From Nocardioides marmotae (GTDB taxonomy: Bacteria > Actinomycetota > Actinomycetes > Propionibacteriales > Nocardioidaceae): a DNA stretch of 64,000 nucleotides. The notes below the pieces were generated by a model. That model ran no database searches and had not been told where the DNA came from. It was given only the letters and a program-made list of their open reading frames with translations. Position numbers and translations under genes: made by a program. Location of the stretch: contig NZ_CP053660.1 in NCBI RefSeq assembly GCF_013177455.1, positions 372,001 to 436,000 on the forward strand, written 5' to 3'. Below are positions 46,673 to 54,273 of the stretch, piece after piece (the first letter of the stretch is position 1; every line of letters begins with the position of its first letter).

Positions 46673-47431
46673 ATGGCGACACCGGCGACCGACCCTCGGC
46701 TGCGGTCGGTGCCCGACCCGGTGGTCCGGGTGGCGGGCCTGCGCGTCGTGCGCGGCGGACGGGCCGTCCTCGACGGCCTCGACCTCGAGATCCGCACCGG
46801 GGTCACCGGCCTGCTCGGCCCGTCGGGGTGCGGCAAGTCGACGCTGCTGCGCTCGCTGGTCGGCGTCCAGCGGGTCGCCGGCGGCACCGTCGAGGTGCTC
46901 GGCCGGCCCGCCGGCCACCGCGACCTGCGGGCCCGGGTCGGCTACGTCACCCAGGCCGCCTCGGTCTACGACGACCTGACGGTCCAGGAGAACCTCCGCT
47001 TCTTCGCCCGGGTGCTCGGGGTCGGGGCAGACGCCGTCGACCGCGTGGTCGCGGCGGTCGGGCTGGAGAGCCACCGCGGAGACCCCGTGGGACGCCTCTC
47101 CGGAGGCGAGCGCAGCCGGGCGAGCCTGGCGGTCGCCCTGCTCCGGGCGCCGGACGTGTTGGTGCTCGACGAGCCGACGGTGGGGCTGGACCCGGTGCTG
47201 CGGCGCGACCTGTGGACGCTCTTCCACCGCCTGGCCGGCGCCGGCGCCGCGGTGCTCGTCTCCAGCCACGTCATGGACGAGGCCGAGCGCTGCGACCGGC
47301 TGCTGCTGATGCGCGAGGGCCGGATCATCGCCGACGACAGCCCGGCCGGGGTCAAGGCGCGAGTCGGCGCGAGCGACGTCGAGTCGGCCTTCCTCGCCCT
47401 GGTCGAGGGCGGCGCGGGGGAGTCGGCGTGA
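46673..47431 (+). CDS. ABC transporter ATPase (ABC-2 exporter)
   Basis: A 252-residue ATPase driving the ABC-2 type permease encoded next. Walker A is GPSGCGKST, the signature [16 protein letters not shown], Walker [14 protein letters not shown] and the His switch SSHVMDE are intact. It resembles drug or antibiotic exporter ATPases of the DrrA type. ATG 46673 is chosen (GTG 46664 is also possible). The stop overlaps the permease GTG by four bases. Substrate unknown. Confidence 0.9.
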   Translation: MATPATDPRLRSVPDPVVRVAGLRVVRGGRAVLDGLDLEIRTGVTGLLGPSGCGKSTLLRSLVGVQRVAGGTVEVLGRPAGHRDLRARVGYVTQAASVYDDLTVQENLRFFARVLGVGADAVDRVVAAVGLESHRGDPVGRLSGGERSRASLAVALLRAPDVLVLDEPTVGLDPVLRRDLWTLFHRLAGAGAAVLVSSHVMDEAERCDRLLLMREGRIIADDSPAGVKARVGASDVESAFLALVEGGAGESA

Positions 47432-48165
47432 GCCCCCGGGTGACGCTCGCGGTCGCGGCCCGCGTGCTGACCCAGCTGCGCCGTGATCGCCGCACGCTGG
47501 CGATGCTGCTGGTGGTGCCGTGCGTGCTCATCGCGCTGCTGGCGTGGATGTACGCCGACGTCGGCTCCGCGACGTTCGACCGGGTCGGCCCGGCGCTGCT
47601 CGCGATCTTCCCGTTCGTCGTGATGTTCCTGGTCACGAGCGTGACGACCCTGCGGGAGCGGTCCAGCGGCACCCTCGAGCGGCTGCTGTCGATGCCCACC
47701 GGCCGGCTGGACCTCCTGCTCGGGTACGCGCTGGCCTTCGGGCTGGTCGCGGCGGTGCAGGCGGCGCTCGCGGTCGGGGTCAGCGTCGGCCTGCTCGACC
47801 TCGACGTGGTCGGCCCGGTCTGGCTGCTGGGCGTGGTCGCGGTGGCCGACGCGGTGCTCGGCACCGCCCTGGGGCTCTTCGTCAGCGCCTTCGCGCGCAC
47901 CGAGTTCCAGGCCGTGCAGTTCATGCCGGCGCTGGTCGTGCCGCAGATCCTGCTGTGCGGGCTGTTCGTGCCCCGCGACCTGCTCCCCGACGTGCTGGGC
48001 GCGCTCAGCGACGTGCTGCCGCTGTCCTACGCCACCGACGCGATGCTCCACCTGACCACCTCCGCGACGACCGGCGCGGTCTGGCGCGACCTCGGCGTGG
48101 TCGTCGGCTTCGCGGTCGCCGGGCTCGCGCTCGGCGCGGTCACCCTGCGCCGGCGCACCCCCTGA
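47428..48165 (+). CDS. ABC-2 type exporter permease
   Basis: A 245-residue membrane protein with six hydrophobic stretches, the first near residues 23-42 (LAMLLVVPCVLIALLAWMY) and others near 56-74, 98-122, 128-150, 158-175 and 222-240. The TTLRERSSGTLERLLSMPTGRLDLLLGYAL cytoplasmic loop is the hallmark of ABC-2 permeases. Its GTG overlaps the ATPase stop. The pair likely exports a lipid, drug or small molecule; the sequence does not say which. Confidence 0.9.
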   Translation: MSPRVTLAVAARVLTQLRRDRRTLAMLLVVPCVLIALLAWMYADVGSATFDRVGPALLAIFPFVVMFLVTSVTTLRERSSGTLERLLSMPTGRLDLLLGYALAFGLVAAVQAALAVGVSVGLLDLDVVGPVWLLGVVAVADAVLGTALGLFVSAFARTEFQAVQFMPALVVPQILLCGLFVPRDLLPDVLGALSDVLPLSYATDAMLHLTTSATTGAVWRDLGVVVGFAVAGLALGAVTLRRRTP

Positions 48166-48211
48166 CCCGCCTCGGGCCGGGCGCGCTCCCCGCCGACGTA
48201 CCCTCCAGACC

Positions 48212-49189
48212 ATGTCCGTGCTCCGCCAGCCGCTCCTGCTGCTCTCCCGCAGCGACGCCGTCCGCAGCCTCGTCAGCACCCTGCCGGTCTCCAGCGGCAT
48301 CGTGCACAGCTACGTGCCCGGCGAGACGACGCAGGCCGCCGTGGCCACCTCCGCGGACCTGGTCGACGGCGGGTTGAAGGTCACCTTGGACTTCCTCGGC
48401 GAGGACACCACCGACCTCGCCCAGGCCGACGCGACCGTCGAGGCCTACGTCGAGCTGCTCGCCCAGCTCTCCGCGCGCGGCCTGGCCCGGCACGCCGAGG
48501 TCTCGGTGAAGCTCTCGGCCATCGGCCAGGCGCTGGGCACCTCCGAGCTGGGCACCTCCGAGCTGGGCACCTCCGAGCGCAGCAGCGGCCACCAGGTGGC
48601 GCTGGAGAACGCCCGCCGGATCTGCCGCGCCGCGCGCAACGCCGGCACCACGGTCACCCTCGACATGGAGGACCACACCACCACCGACTCGACGCTGGCG
48701 ATCCTGCGCGACCTGCGCAAGGACTTCCCCGAGACCGGCGCGGTGCTCCAGGCCTACCTGCACCGCACCGAGGCCGACTGCCGCGAGCTGGCCCACGAGG
48801 GCTCGCGGGTGCGGCTGTGCAAGGGCGCCTACGACGAGCCGGAGGAGGTCGCCTACCAGTCGCGGCTCGACGTCGACACCGCCTACGTCCGCTGCCTGAA
48901 GATCCTGCTCGCGGGCCAGGGCTACCCGATGATCGCCACCCACGACCCCCGCATGGTCGAGATCGCCTCCTCGCTGGCCACCCGCTACGGCCGCGAGCGC
49001 GGGACCTATGAGTTCCAGATGCTCTACGGCATCCGCCCCGAGGAGCAGCGCCGGCTGGCCGCCGCCGGCGAGGCGGTCCGGGTCTACCTGCCCTACGGCG
49101 AGCAGTGGTACGGCTACCTCATGCGCCGCCTCGCCGAGCGTCCGCAGAACCTGACATTCTTCCTCCGGTCACTGATCTCGAAGAGGTAG
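48212..49189 (+). CDS. Proline dehydrogenase (monofunctional)
   Basis: FAD enzyme oxidising proline to pyrroline-5-carboxylate, feeding electrons to the quinone pool. It is a 325-residue PRODH barrel with VSVKLSAIGQAL, VTLDMEDHTTTD, LQAYLHRTEADCRELA, RLCKGAYDEP and the C-terminal RVYLPYGEQWYGYLMRRLAERP that binds the proline carboxylate. An in-frame LGTSE unit is repeated three times near residues 108-122. ATG 48212 follows TACCCT (48199-48204) by 7 bases. proC begins 10 bp later; the P5C dehydrogenase that normally completes proline catabolism is not in the window. Confidence 0.93.
   Translation: MSVLRQPLLLLSRSDAVRSLVSTLPVSSGIVHSYVPGETTQAAVATSADLVDGGLKVTLDFLGEDTTDLAQADATVEAYVELLAQLSARGLARHAEVSVKLSAIGQALGTSELGTSELGTSERSSGHQVALENARRICRAARNAGTTVTLDMEDHTTTDSTLAILRDLRKDFPETGAVLQAYLHRTEADCRELAHEGSRVRLCKGAYDEPEEVAYQSRLDVDTAYVRCLKILLAGQGYPMIATHDPRMVEIASSLATRYGRERGTYEFQMLYGIRPEEQRRLAAAGEAVRVYLPYGEQWYGYLMRRLAERPQNLTFFLRSLISKR
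48533..48577 (+). repeat. Three tandem 15-bp units inside the proline dehydrogenase gene
   Basis: CTGGGCACCTCCGAG is repeated exactly three times at 48533-48547, 48548-48562 and 48563-48577, encoding LGTSE x3. The copies are identical at the DNA level, which points to recent slippage. The 15-bp period keeps the frame. It lies in a loop after the VKLSAIGQA strand. Confidence 0.9.
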
Positions 49190-49199
49190 GAGCGAACCC

Positions 49200-50003
49200 G
49201 TGTCGCAGACCGCGATCATCGGCGCCGGCGTCATGGGCGAGACCCTGCTCTCCGGCCTGGTCCGAGCCGGTCGGCGGGTCGACGACCTGCTGGTGGGGGA
49301 GAAGCGCGCCGAGCGCGCCCGCGAGCTCGAGGAGCGGTACGGCGTCGCCGTGGTGCCCAACGTGGAGGCGGCGGCCGCCGCCGACACGGTCGTGCTGGTC
49401 GTCAAGCCCCAGGACATGGCCGACGTGCTGGCCGAGGTCGCGCCCGCCCTGCGCGCGGGGCAGCTGGTCGTCTCGCTCGCGGCCGGCATCACCACCGCCT
49501 TCATCGAGGCGCGGGTGCCCGAGGGCGTCGCGGTCGTCCGGGTCATGCCCAACACCCCGGCGCTCGTCGACGAGGGGATGGCCGCGGTCTCCCCGGGGTC
49601 GCACTGCTCCGAGGCCGACCTCGCCGAGGCCGAGTCGCTGATGGCCTCCGTCGGGCGGGTCGTGCGGATCCCCGAGCGGCAGCAGGACGCCGTCACCGCG
49701 ATCAGCGGGTCGGGGCCGGCGTACATCTTCTTCGTGGTGGAGTCGATGATCGAGGCCGGCGTGCACCTCGGCCTGCCCCGCGCCACGGCCTCCGACCTGG
49801 TCATCCAGACCCTCGTCGGCTCGGCGAAGATGCTGCGCGAGACCGGCACGCACCCCACCGTCCTGCGCGAGCAGGTCACCTCCCCGGCCGGCACCACCGC
49901 CGCCGCGCTGCGCGAGCTGGAGATCCACAAGGTCCGTGCGGCGTTCCTCGCCGCGATGGAGGCCGCCCGCGACCGGTCGCGGGCACTCGCCGAGGGCTCC
50001 TGA
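49200..50003 (+). CDS. proC: Pyrroline-5-carboxylate reductase
   Basis: Last step of proline synthesis, NAD(P)H-dependent. The N-terminal Rossmann motif AIIGAGVMGETLLSGL, the VVLVVKPQDM strand and the P5CR signature (TAISGSGPAYIFFVVESMIEAGVHLGL...) are present, and TSPAGTTAAALRELE is near the end. It has 267 residues and a GTG start with TAGGAG upstream, 10 bp after the proline dehydrogenase stop. Cotranscription of opposite reactions of proline metabolism is notable. Confidence 0.96.
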   Translation: MSQTAIIGAGVMGETLLSGLVRAGRRVDDLLVGEKRAERARELEERYGVAVVPNVEAAAAADTVVLVVKPQDMADVLAEVAPALRAGQLVVSLAAGITTAFIEARVPEGVAVVRVMPNTPALVDEGMAAVSPGSHCSEADLAEAESLMASVGRVVRIPERQQDAVTAISGSGPAYIFFVVESMIEAGVHLGLPRATASDLVIQTLVGSAKMLRETGTHPTVLREQVTSPAGTTAAALRELEIHKVRAAFLAAMEAARDRSRALAEGS

Positions 50004-50041
50004 CCTCCTCGCCGGGGCCCGGGACGAGTACCGTCCCGCCC

Positions 50042-51238
50042 ATGCCCACGTGCGAGGGACCCTCGACCGTCGTCTTCGACCAGGCCCTCGCGGAGTACGA
50101 CTTCGGTCCCTCCCACCCGATGTCGCCGCTGCGCGTCGACCTGACGATGCGGCTGGCGACCGCGCTCGGCGTCGTCGGCCCGGGTGCGACCAGCGGCCTG
50201 CGCCTCGCCGCGGCCCCGGTCGCCAGCAACGACCTGATCGCCACCGTCCACGACCCGCGCCTGATCGAGGCCGTCGAGCGGGCCGGCCGCACGGTCGCGC
50301 CCGACGAGCGGCACGGCCTCGGCACCGACGACAACCCGGTCTTCCGCGACATGCACCGGGCCGCCGCCCACGTCGTCGGGGCGAGCGTCGAGGCCTTCCG
50401 CCAGGTCTGGGCGGGGGAGGTGCTCCACGCCGCGAACATCACCGGGGGGCTGCACCACGCGATGCCCGACCGGGCCGCGGGCTTCTGCATCTACAACGAC
50501 GTGGCCGTCGGCATCAAGCACCTGCTCGACAACGGCGCCGAGCGCGTGGCGTACGTCGACATCGACGTGCACCACGGCGACGGCGTCGAGCGGGTCTTCT
50601 GGGACGACCCCCGGGTGCTCACCATCTCCCTGCACGAGACCGGCCAGATGCTCTTCCCGGGCACCGGCTTCGCCGAGGACGTCGGCGGCCGCGAGGCGCA
50701 GGGGTACGCCGTCAACCTCGCGCTGCCGCCGGGGACCTCCGACGCGGGCTGGCTGCGCGCCTTCCATGCGGTCGTCCCGCCGCTGCTGCGCGAGTTCGAC
50801 CCGCAGGTGCTGGTGACCCAGCACGGCTGCGACTCCCACGCCCAGGACCCGCTCGCGCACCTGATGCTGAGCATCGACGGGCAGCGGGCGGCCTACCTCG
50901 CCCTGCACGACCTGGCCCACGAGGTCGCGGGCGGCCGGTGGGTGGTGACCGGTGGCGGCGGCTACGCGCTGGTCGAGGTCGTGCCGCGCGCCTGGACCCA
51001 CCTGCTGGCCATCGTCGGCGGCGCCCCGCTCGACCCGGCGACCGAGACGCCCGGGGAGTGGCGCGAGCACGTCAAGGAGCGGCTGGAGCGGACCGCGCCG
51101 TCCCTGATGACCGACGGGCGCACGCCCGCCTACCGCGACTGGCGCGAGGGCTACGACCCCGACACCTGGCTGGACCGGGCCATCCACGCGACCCGGATGG
51201 CGACCTTTCCGCTGCACGGCCTGGACCCGATGCCGTAG
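50042..51238 (+). CDS. acuC: AcuC-like histone-deacetylase family protein
   Basis: A 398-residue zinc deacetylase-fold protein of the AcuC/class I HDAC family, thought to deacetylate lysines on metabolic enzymes such as acetyl-CoA synthetase. Motifs: PSHPMSPLRVDLTMRL, GGLHHAMPDRAAGFCIYNDVAVGI, the zinc/charge-relay region YVDIDVHHGDGVE, HETGQMLFPGTG and TGGGGYAL with the transition-state Tyr. ATG 50042 follows TACCGT (50029-50034) by 7 bases. No acuA or acs gene is adjacent in the window, so the partner must be elsewhere. Confidence 0.9.
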   Translation: MPTCEGPSTVVFDQALAEYDFGPSHPMSPLRVDLTMRLATALGVVGPGATSGLRLAAAPVASNDLIATVHDPRLIEAVERAGRTVAPDERHGLGTDDNPVFRDMHRAAAHVVGASVEAFRQVWAGEVLHAANITGGLHHAMPDRAAGFCIYNDVAVGIKHLLDNGAERVAYVDIDVHHGDGVERVFWDDPRVLTISLHETGQMLFPGTGFAEDVGGREAQGYAVNLALPPGTSDAGWLRAFHAVVPPLLREFDPQVLVTQHGCDSHAQDPLAHLMLSIDGQRAAYLALHDLAHEVAGGRWVVTGGGGYALVEVVPRAWTHLLAIVGGAPLDPATETPGEWREHVKERLERTAPSLMTDGRTPAYRDWREGYDPDTWLDRAIHATRMATFPLHGLDPMP

Positions 51239-51288
51239 GCAGTGCAAGCGGACACGCCGAAGTCCCAGAAGTTTCTTCAGGATTGCTC

Positions 51289-51353
51289 TTCCCCACCAGT
51301 CACACCTGCCCCTATTCTCACCGAAGCGCGCCCGTGTGATCACTGGTGGGGAA
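51289..51353. promoter_or_regulatory. Long inverted repeat bracketing the promoter of the HTH gene
   Basis: TTCCCCACCAGT (51289-51300) is repeated in inverse as ACTGGTGGGGAA (51342-51353). Further pairing, CACAC with GTGTG, lies inside. Between the arms is TATTCT (51313-51318), a good -10. The arms are 12-bp perfect with 41 bp between. They could be a pair of operator sites for looping or an RNA hairpin in the leader of the 68-residue HTH gene. No known operator matches. Confidence 0.55.
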
Positions 51354-51387
51354 GCCGGTGGCGGGCGCAGAGAAAGCACGGTGTGCC

Positions 51388-51594
51388 ATGGCTGCCAACC
51401 CGCCCGGAGACATCTCCGACGCGAAGTTCCTGACCGTCGCCGAGGTGGCGGCGATGATGCGGGTCTCGAAGATGACCGTCTACCGCCTCGTGCACAACGG
51501 CGACCTCGCCGCCGTGCGCGTGGGCCGCTCGTTCCGCGTCCGCGAGGAGGACGCCAACGAGTACATCCGGCGCAGCTTCTACGACGCCGGCTGA
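51388..51594 (+). CDS. Small excisionase-family (winged HTH) DNA-binding protein
   Basis: A 68-residue protein made of one MerR-like/excisionase winged helix: FLTVAEVAAMMRVSKMTVYRLVHNGDLAAVRVGRSFRVREEDANEYIRR in sequence parts. Such proteins sit between proC and the bS22 gene in mycobacteria and are highly conserved across actinobacteria, so this is a core regulator rather than a phage excisionase. ATG 51388 fits that length; the frame opens at 51346 in the inverted repeat. DNA targets are unknown. Confidence 0.9.
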   Translation: MAANPPGDISDAKFLTVAEVAAMMRVSKMTVYRLVHNGDLAAVRVGRSFRVREEDANEYIRRSFYDAG

Positions 51595-51741
51595 CCCACC
51601 TGACCACCGCCGTCCCTGGGTCGTTCCTGGGGCCGGCGTCCACTCCGGACACCCGATTCTGCGCAGTTCGGTGCGCCGGATAGGCTGTCCCGGTCCCTCG
51701 GGCGACTCCCGGGGTGACGCACAGCTGTCGAAAGGTATCCC

Positions 51742-51843
51742 GTGGGTTCTGTCATCAAGAAGCGGCGCAAGCGCATGGCCAAGAAGAAGCACCGCAAGCT
51801 GCTGAAGAAGACGCGCGTCCAGCGTCGCAAGCTCGGCAAGTAG
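51742..51843 (+). CDS. Small ribosomal protein bS22 (AURKAIP1/COX24-like)
   Basis: A 33-residue, extremely basic protein (begins [19 protein letters not shown], ends RRKLGK). This is the short AURKAIP1/COX24-domain protein seen in mycobacterial 30S subunits and named bS22. GTG 51742 has AAAGG 7 bases upstream, and a TAGGCT -10 lies at 51681-51686. It is easily missed by gene callers. The conserved order HTH-bS22-epimerase supports the call. Confidence 0.9.
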   Translation: MGSVIKKRRKRMAKKKHRKLLKKTRVQRRKLGK

Positions 51844-51859
51844 GCCTGCCCGCGGCGCA

Positions 51860-52939
51860 GTGGTGACCGGCGGCCGGGTCGTGCTCGTCACCGGGGTCTC
51901 ACGAGACCTCGGTCGACGTTTCGCGCGCTCGCTCGCCGCCGAGCCCACCGTCGCCCGCGTCATCGGCGTCGACGTCGTCCCCCCGCGGGGGGACCTCGGC
52001 GACGTCTCGTTCGTGCGTGCCGACATCCGCAACCCGGTGATCGCCAAGGTGATCGCCAAGGAGGATGTCGACACCGTCGTCCACATGAGCGTCATCTCCA
52101 CCCCCGCCAGTGCTGGCGGGCGGGGGACGATGAAGGAGCTCAACGTCATCGGGACGATGCAGCTCCTCGCGGCCTGCCAGAAGGCCCCGAGCCTGCGGCA
52201 CCTCGTCGTGAAGTCGACGACGACGGTGTACGGCGCCAGCAACCGTGACCCGGCGATGTTCACCGAGGACATGGAGCCGCGCCGCGCCCCGCGGAGCGGC
52301 TACGCCAAGGACGTCGCGGAGATCGAGGGCTACGTCCGCGGCTTCGCCCGGCGCCGCTCGGACGTCCGGGTGACCCAGCTGCGCTGCGCGAACGTCATCG
52401 GGCCGCACGTCTCCAGCCCGATCACCTCCTACTTCCGGCTGCCGGTCATCCCCACCGTCGTGGGCTACGACCCGCGCCTGCAGTTCCTCCACGAGGACGA
52501 CCTGCTCGCGGTGCTGCGCCACGCGACGGTCGAGGACGTCCCCGGCACCTACAACGTCGCCGGCGACGGCATCCTCATGCTCTCCCAGGCCGTACGCCGC
52601 CTGGGCCGGCCGAGCGTCGCGCTGCCCGCCCCGGCGGTCGGCGGCCTCGGGTCGGTGCTCCGGCGCGCGCGGGTCGCGGACTTCTCACCCGAGCAGCTCG
52701 CCTTCCTCACCTACGGGCGCGGGGTCGACACGACCCGGATGCGCTCGGTGCTGGGCTACGAGCCCGCCTACTCCACCGCGGAGGCGTTCGCCGACTTCGG
52801 GCGCTCCCTGCCCCCGACCGGCGGGCACGCCGACCGGGCCCTCGCCGCGGTCCAGCAGCAGCTCGACCGGGGGACCGCCCGGCCCCTGCCGGAGCCGCCG
52901 GCCTCGGTCGTGCCGACGAAGGGAGCCGACCATGGGTGA
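51860..52939 (+). CDS. NAD-dependent epimerase/dehydratase (extended SDR)
   Basis: A 359-residue extended short-chain dehydrogenase/reductase. The N-terminus RVVLVTGVSRDLGRRFARSL is a variant of the GxxGxxG fold (GVSRDLG), followed by VDTVVHMSVIS, STTTVYGAS, and a Tyr-Lys pair in SGYAKDVAE. It matches the galE2-like gene that follows bS22 in mycobacteria, whose substrate is unresolved. GTG 51860 (or the next GTG at 51863) is the start. It overlaps the acyltransferase gene by 8 bases. Confidence 0.88.
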   Translation: MVTGGRVVLVTGVSRDLGRRFARSLAAEPTVARVIGVDVVPPRGDLGDVSFVRADIRNPVIAKVIAKEDVDTVVHMSVISTPASAGGRGTMKELNVIGTMQLLAACQKAPSLRHLVVKSTTTVYGASNRDPAMFTEDMEPRRAPRSGYAKDVAEIEGYVRGFARRRSDVRVTQLRCANVIGPHVSSPITSYFRLPVIPTVVGYDPRLQFLHEDDLLAVLRHATVEDVPGTYNVAGDGILMLSQAVRRLGRPSVALPAPAVGGLGSVLRRARVADFSPEQLAFLTYGRGVDTTRMRSVLGYEPAYSTAEAFADFGRSLPPTGGHADRALAAVQQQLDRGTARPLPEPPASVVPTKGADHG

Positions 52940-54080
52940 TGCGGAGATCATCCCGATCGGCACGCGCGGGCGCCCCGGTCGCGGCACCGGCAAGCAGCCC
53001 TCGTCCGCCGCGCGCGACCTCGCCGCGGGCCGGCGCCCCCGCAAGCCCGCGCCGGCCGAGCCGACTGCGCCCGAGCCGACTGCGCCCGAGCCGGCCGCCC
53101 TGGACCGGCACCCGGTCGAGCCGGTCGAGCCCGGGCCCGCCCCGGCCCCTCGCGCGCCGGTGACCACCGAGGAGCGCGACGCCCGCGGCATCCCGGTCTC
53201 GGACTGGCTCGCCGCCTTCCAGCACGCCGCCCGCGAGGTCTTCGGCGACCAGTGGGAGCCCCAGCTCGCCCAGCTGCTCGCCTTCCTGCGCCGCCGGGTC
53301 ACCGGCGACTACACCGTCGATGAGTACGGCTTCGACCAGGAGGTCGCCGAGCGGTTCTTCATGGCCGCCCTGCGCCCGGTCGCGGAGAAGTGGTTCCGCA
53401 TCGAGGTCCGCGGGATCGAGAACGTCCCCGCCGACGGGGGAGCGCTCGTCGTCTCCAACCACTCCGGCACCGTCCCCGTCGACGGCCTGATGACGATGGT
53501 CTCCATCCACGACCACACCGGCCGGTTCCTGCGCCCCCTCGGCGCGGACCTCGTCTTCCGCACGCCCGTGCTCAGCACGCTGGCCCGCAAGGGCGGCGCG
53601 ACCCTGGCCTGCAACGAGGACGCCGAGCGGATGCTCCGCGGCGGCGAGCTCGTCGGCGTGTGGCCGGAGGGCTTCAAGGGGATCGGCAAGCCCTACTCCG
53701 ACCGCTACAAGCTCCAGCGCTTCGGCCGCGGCGGCTTCGTCTCCGCCGCGCTGCGGACCGGCGTGCCGATCGTGCCGCTCTCGGTGGTCGGCGCCGAGGA
53801 GATCTACCCGCTCGTGGGCAACGTGCCCGCCCTGGCGCGCCTGCTCGGCCTGCCCTACGTGCCGATCACGCCGCTCTTCCCCCTGCTCGGACCGCTCGGC
53901 CTGGTGCCGCTGCCGTCCAAGTGGCTGCTGGAGTTCGGCGAGCCCGTCCGCACCGACGAGTACGACGAGGGCGCCGCCGACGACCCGATGCTGGTCTTCA
54001 ACGTCACCGACCAGGTGCGCGAGTCGATCCAGCAGACGCTGTACACGCTGCTCATGCAGCGCCAGTCCGTCTTCCGCTGA
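52932..54080 (+). CDS. Lysophospholipid acyltransferase family protein (PlsC-like)
   Basis: A 382-residue acyltransferase expected to acylate a lipid or glycolipid at the inner membrane. After a disordered N-terminus (Pro/Ala/Glu-rich with PTAPE repeats, about residues 15-75), the PlsC domain has VVSNHSGTVPVDGLM (NHx4D-like motif with an insertion), RFLRPLGADLVFR and the WPEGFKGIGK block. Helical residues near 320-345 (LFPLLGPLGLVPLP) could sit at the membrane. Its ATG overlaps the epimerase. In mycobacteria the same pair occurs; the lipid substrate is unknown. Confidence 0.86.
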   Translation: MGDAEIIPIGTRGRPGRGTGKQPSSAARDLAAGRRPRKPAPAEPTAPEPTAPEPAALDRHPVEPVEPGPAPAPRAPVTTEERDARGIPVSDWLAAFQHAAREVFGDQWEPQLAQLLAFLRRRVTGDYTVDEYGFDQEVAERFFMAALRPVAEKWFRIEVRGIENVPADGGALVVSNHSGTVPVDGLMTMVSIHDHTGRFLRPLGADLVFRTPVLSTLARKGGATLACNEDAERMLRGGELVGVWPEGFKGIGKPYSDRYKLQRFGRGGFVSAALRTGVPIVPLSVVGAEEIYPLVGNVPALARLLGLPYVPITPLFPLLGPLGLVPLPSKWLLEFGEPVRTDEYDEGAADDPMLVFNVTDQVRESIQQTLYTLLMQRQSVFR

Positions 54081-54082
54081 TC

Positions 54083-54232
54083 TGGACGGGACGGGCGTGT
54101 CGCAACGGAGCTCCGCTCCGTGCCGCTTCGCGGCCGGCGCCACGCCGCCGTCCTGATTTGGACGGGACGGGCGTGTCGCAACGGAGCTCCGCTCCGTGCC
54201 GCTTCGCGGCCGGCGCCACGCCGCCGTCCTGA
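54083..54232 (+). repeat. Tandem duplication of a 76-bp hairpin-rich unit
   Basis: Two copies with 76-bp period (54083-54158 and 54159-54232), nearly identical, each containing a 6-bp hairpin ACGGAG/CTCCGT and GC-rich dyads. A further 20-bp direct repeat (CTGAATCCCTCGGCCG at 54229-54244 and 54249-54264) follows. It fills the gap between the convergent acyltransferase and DUF5667 genes. The hairpins could terminate transcription; a palindrome, CCCCTGAGTCAGGGG (54266-54280), ends at the DUF5667 stop. Confidence 0.85.
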
Positions 54233-54273
54233 ATCCCTCGGCCGGACCCTGAATCCCTCGGCCGTCCCCTGAG

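Noticed and set aside
51346..51387. ATG at 51346 as the start of the small HTH gene
   Set aside because: It lies inside the right arm of the inverted repeat and would add 14 residues that the conserved 68-residue family lacks.
51388..51594. Excisionase-like protein as evidence of a prophage or integrated element
   Set aside because: No integrase, attachment-site duplication or phage genes nearby, and this HTH gene is a conserved neighbour of proC and bS22.
53050..53100. PTAPE-encoding direct repeats as a CRISPR-like array
   Set aside because: Only two and a half in-frame units without spacers, inside the disordered start of the acyltransferase.
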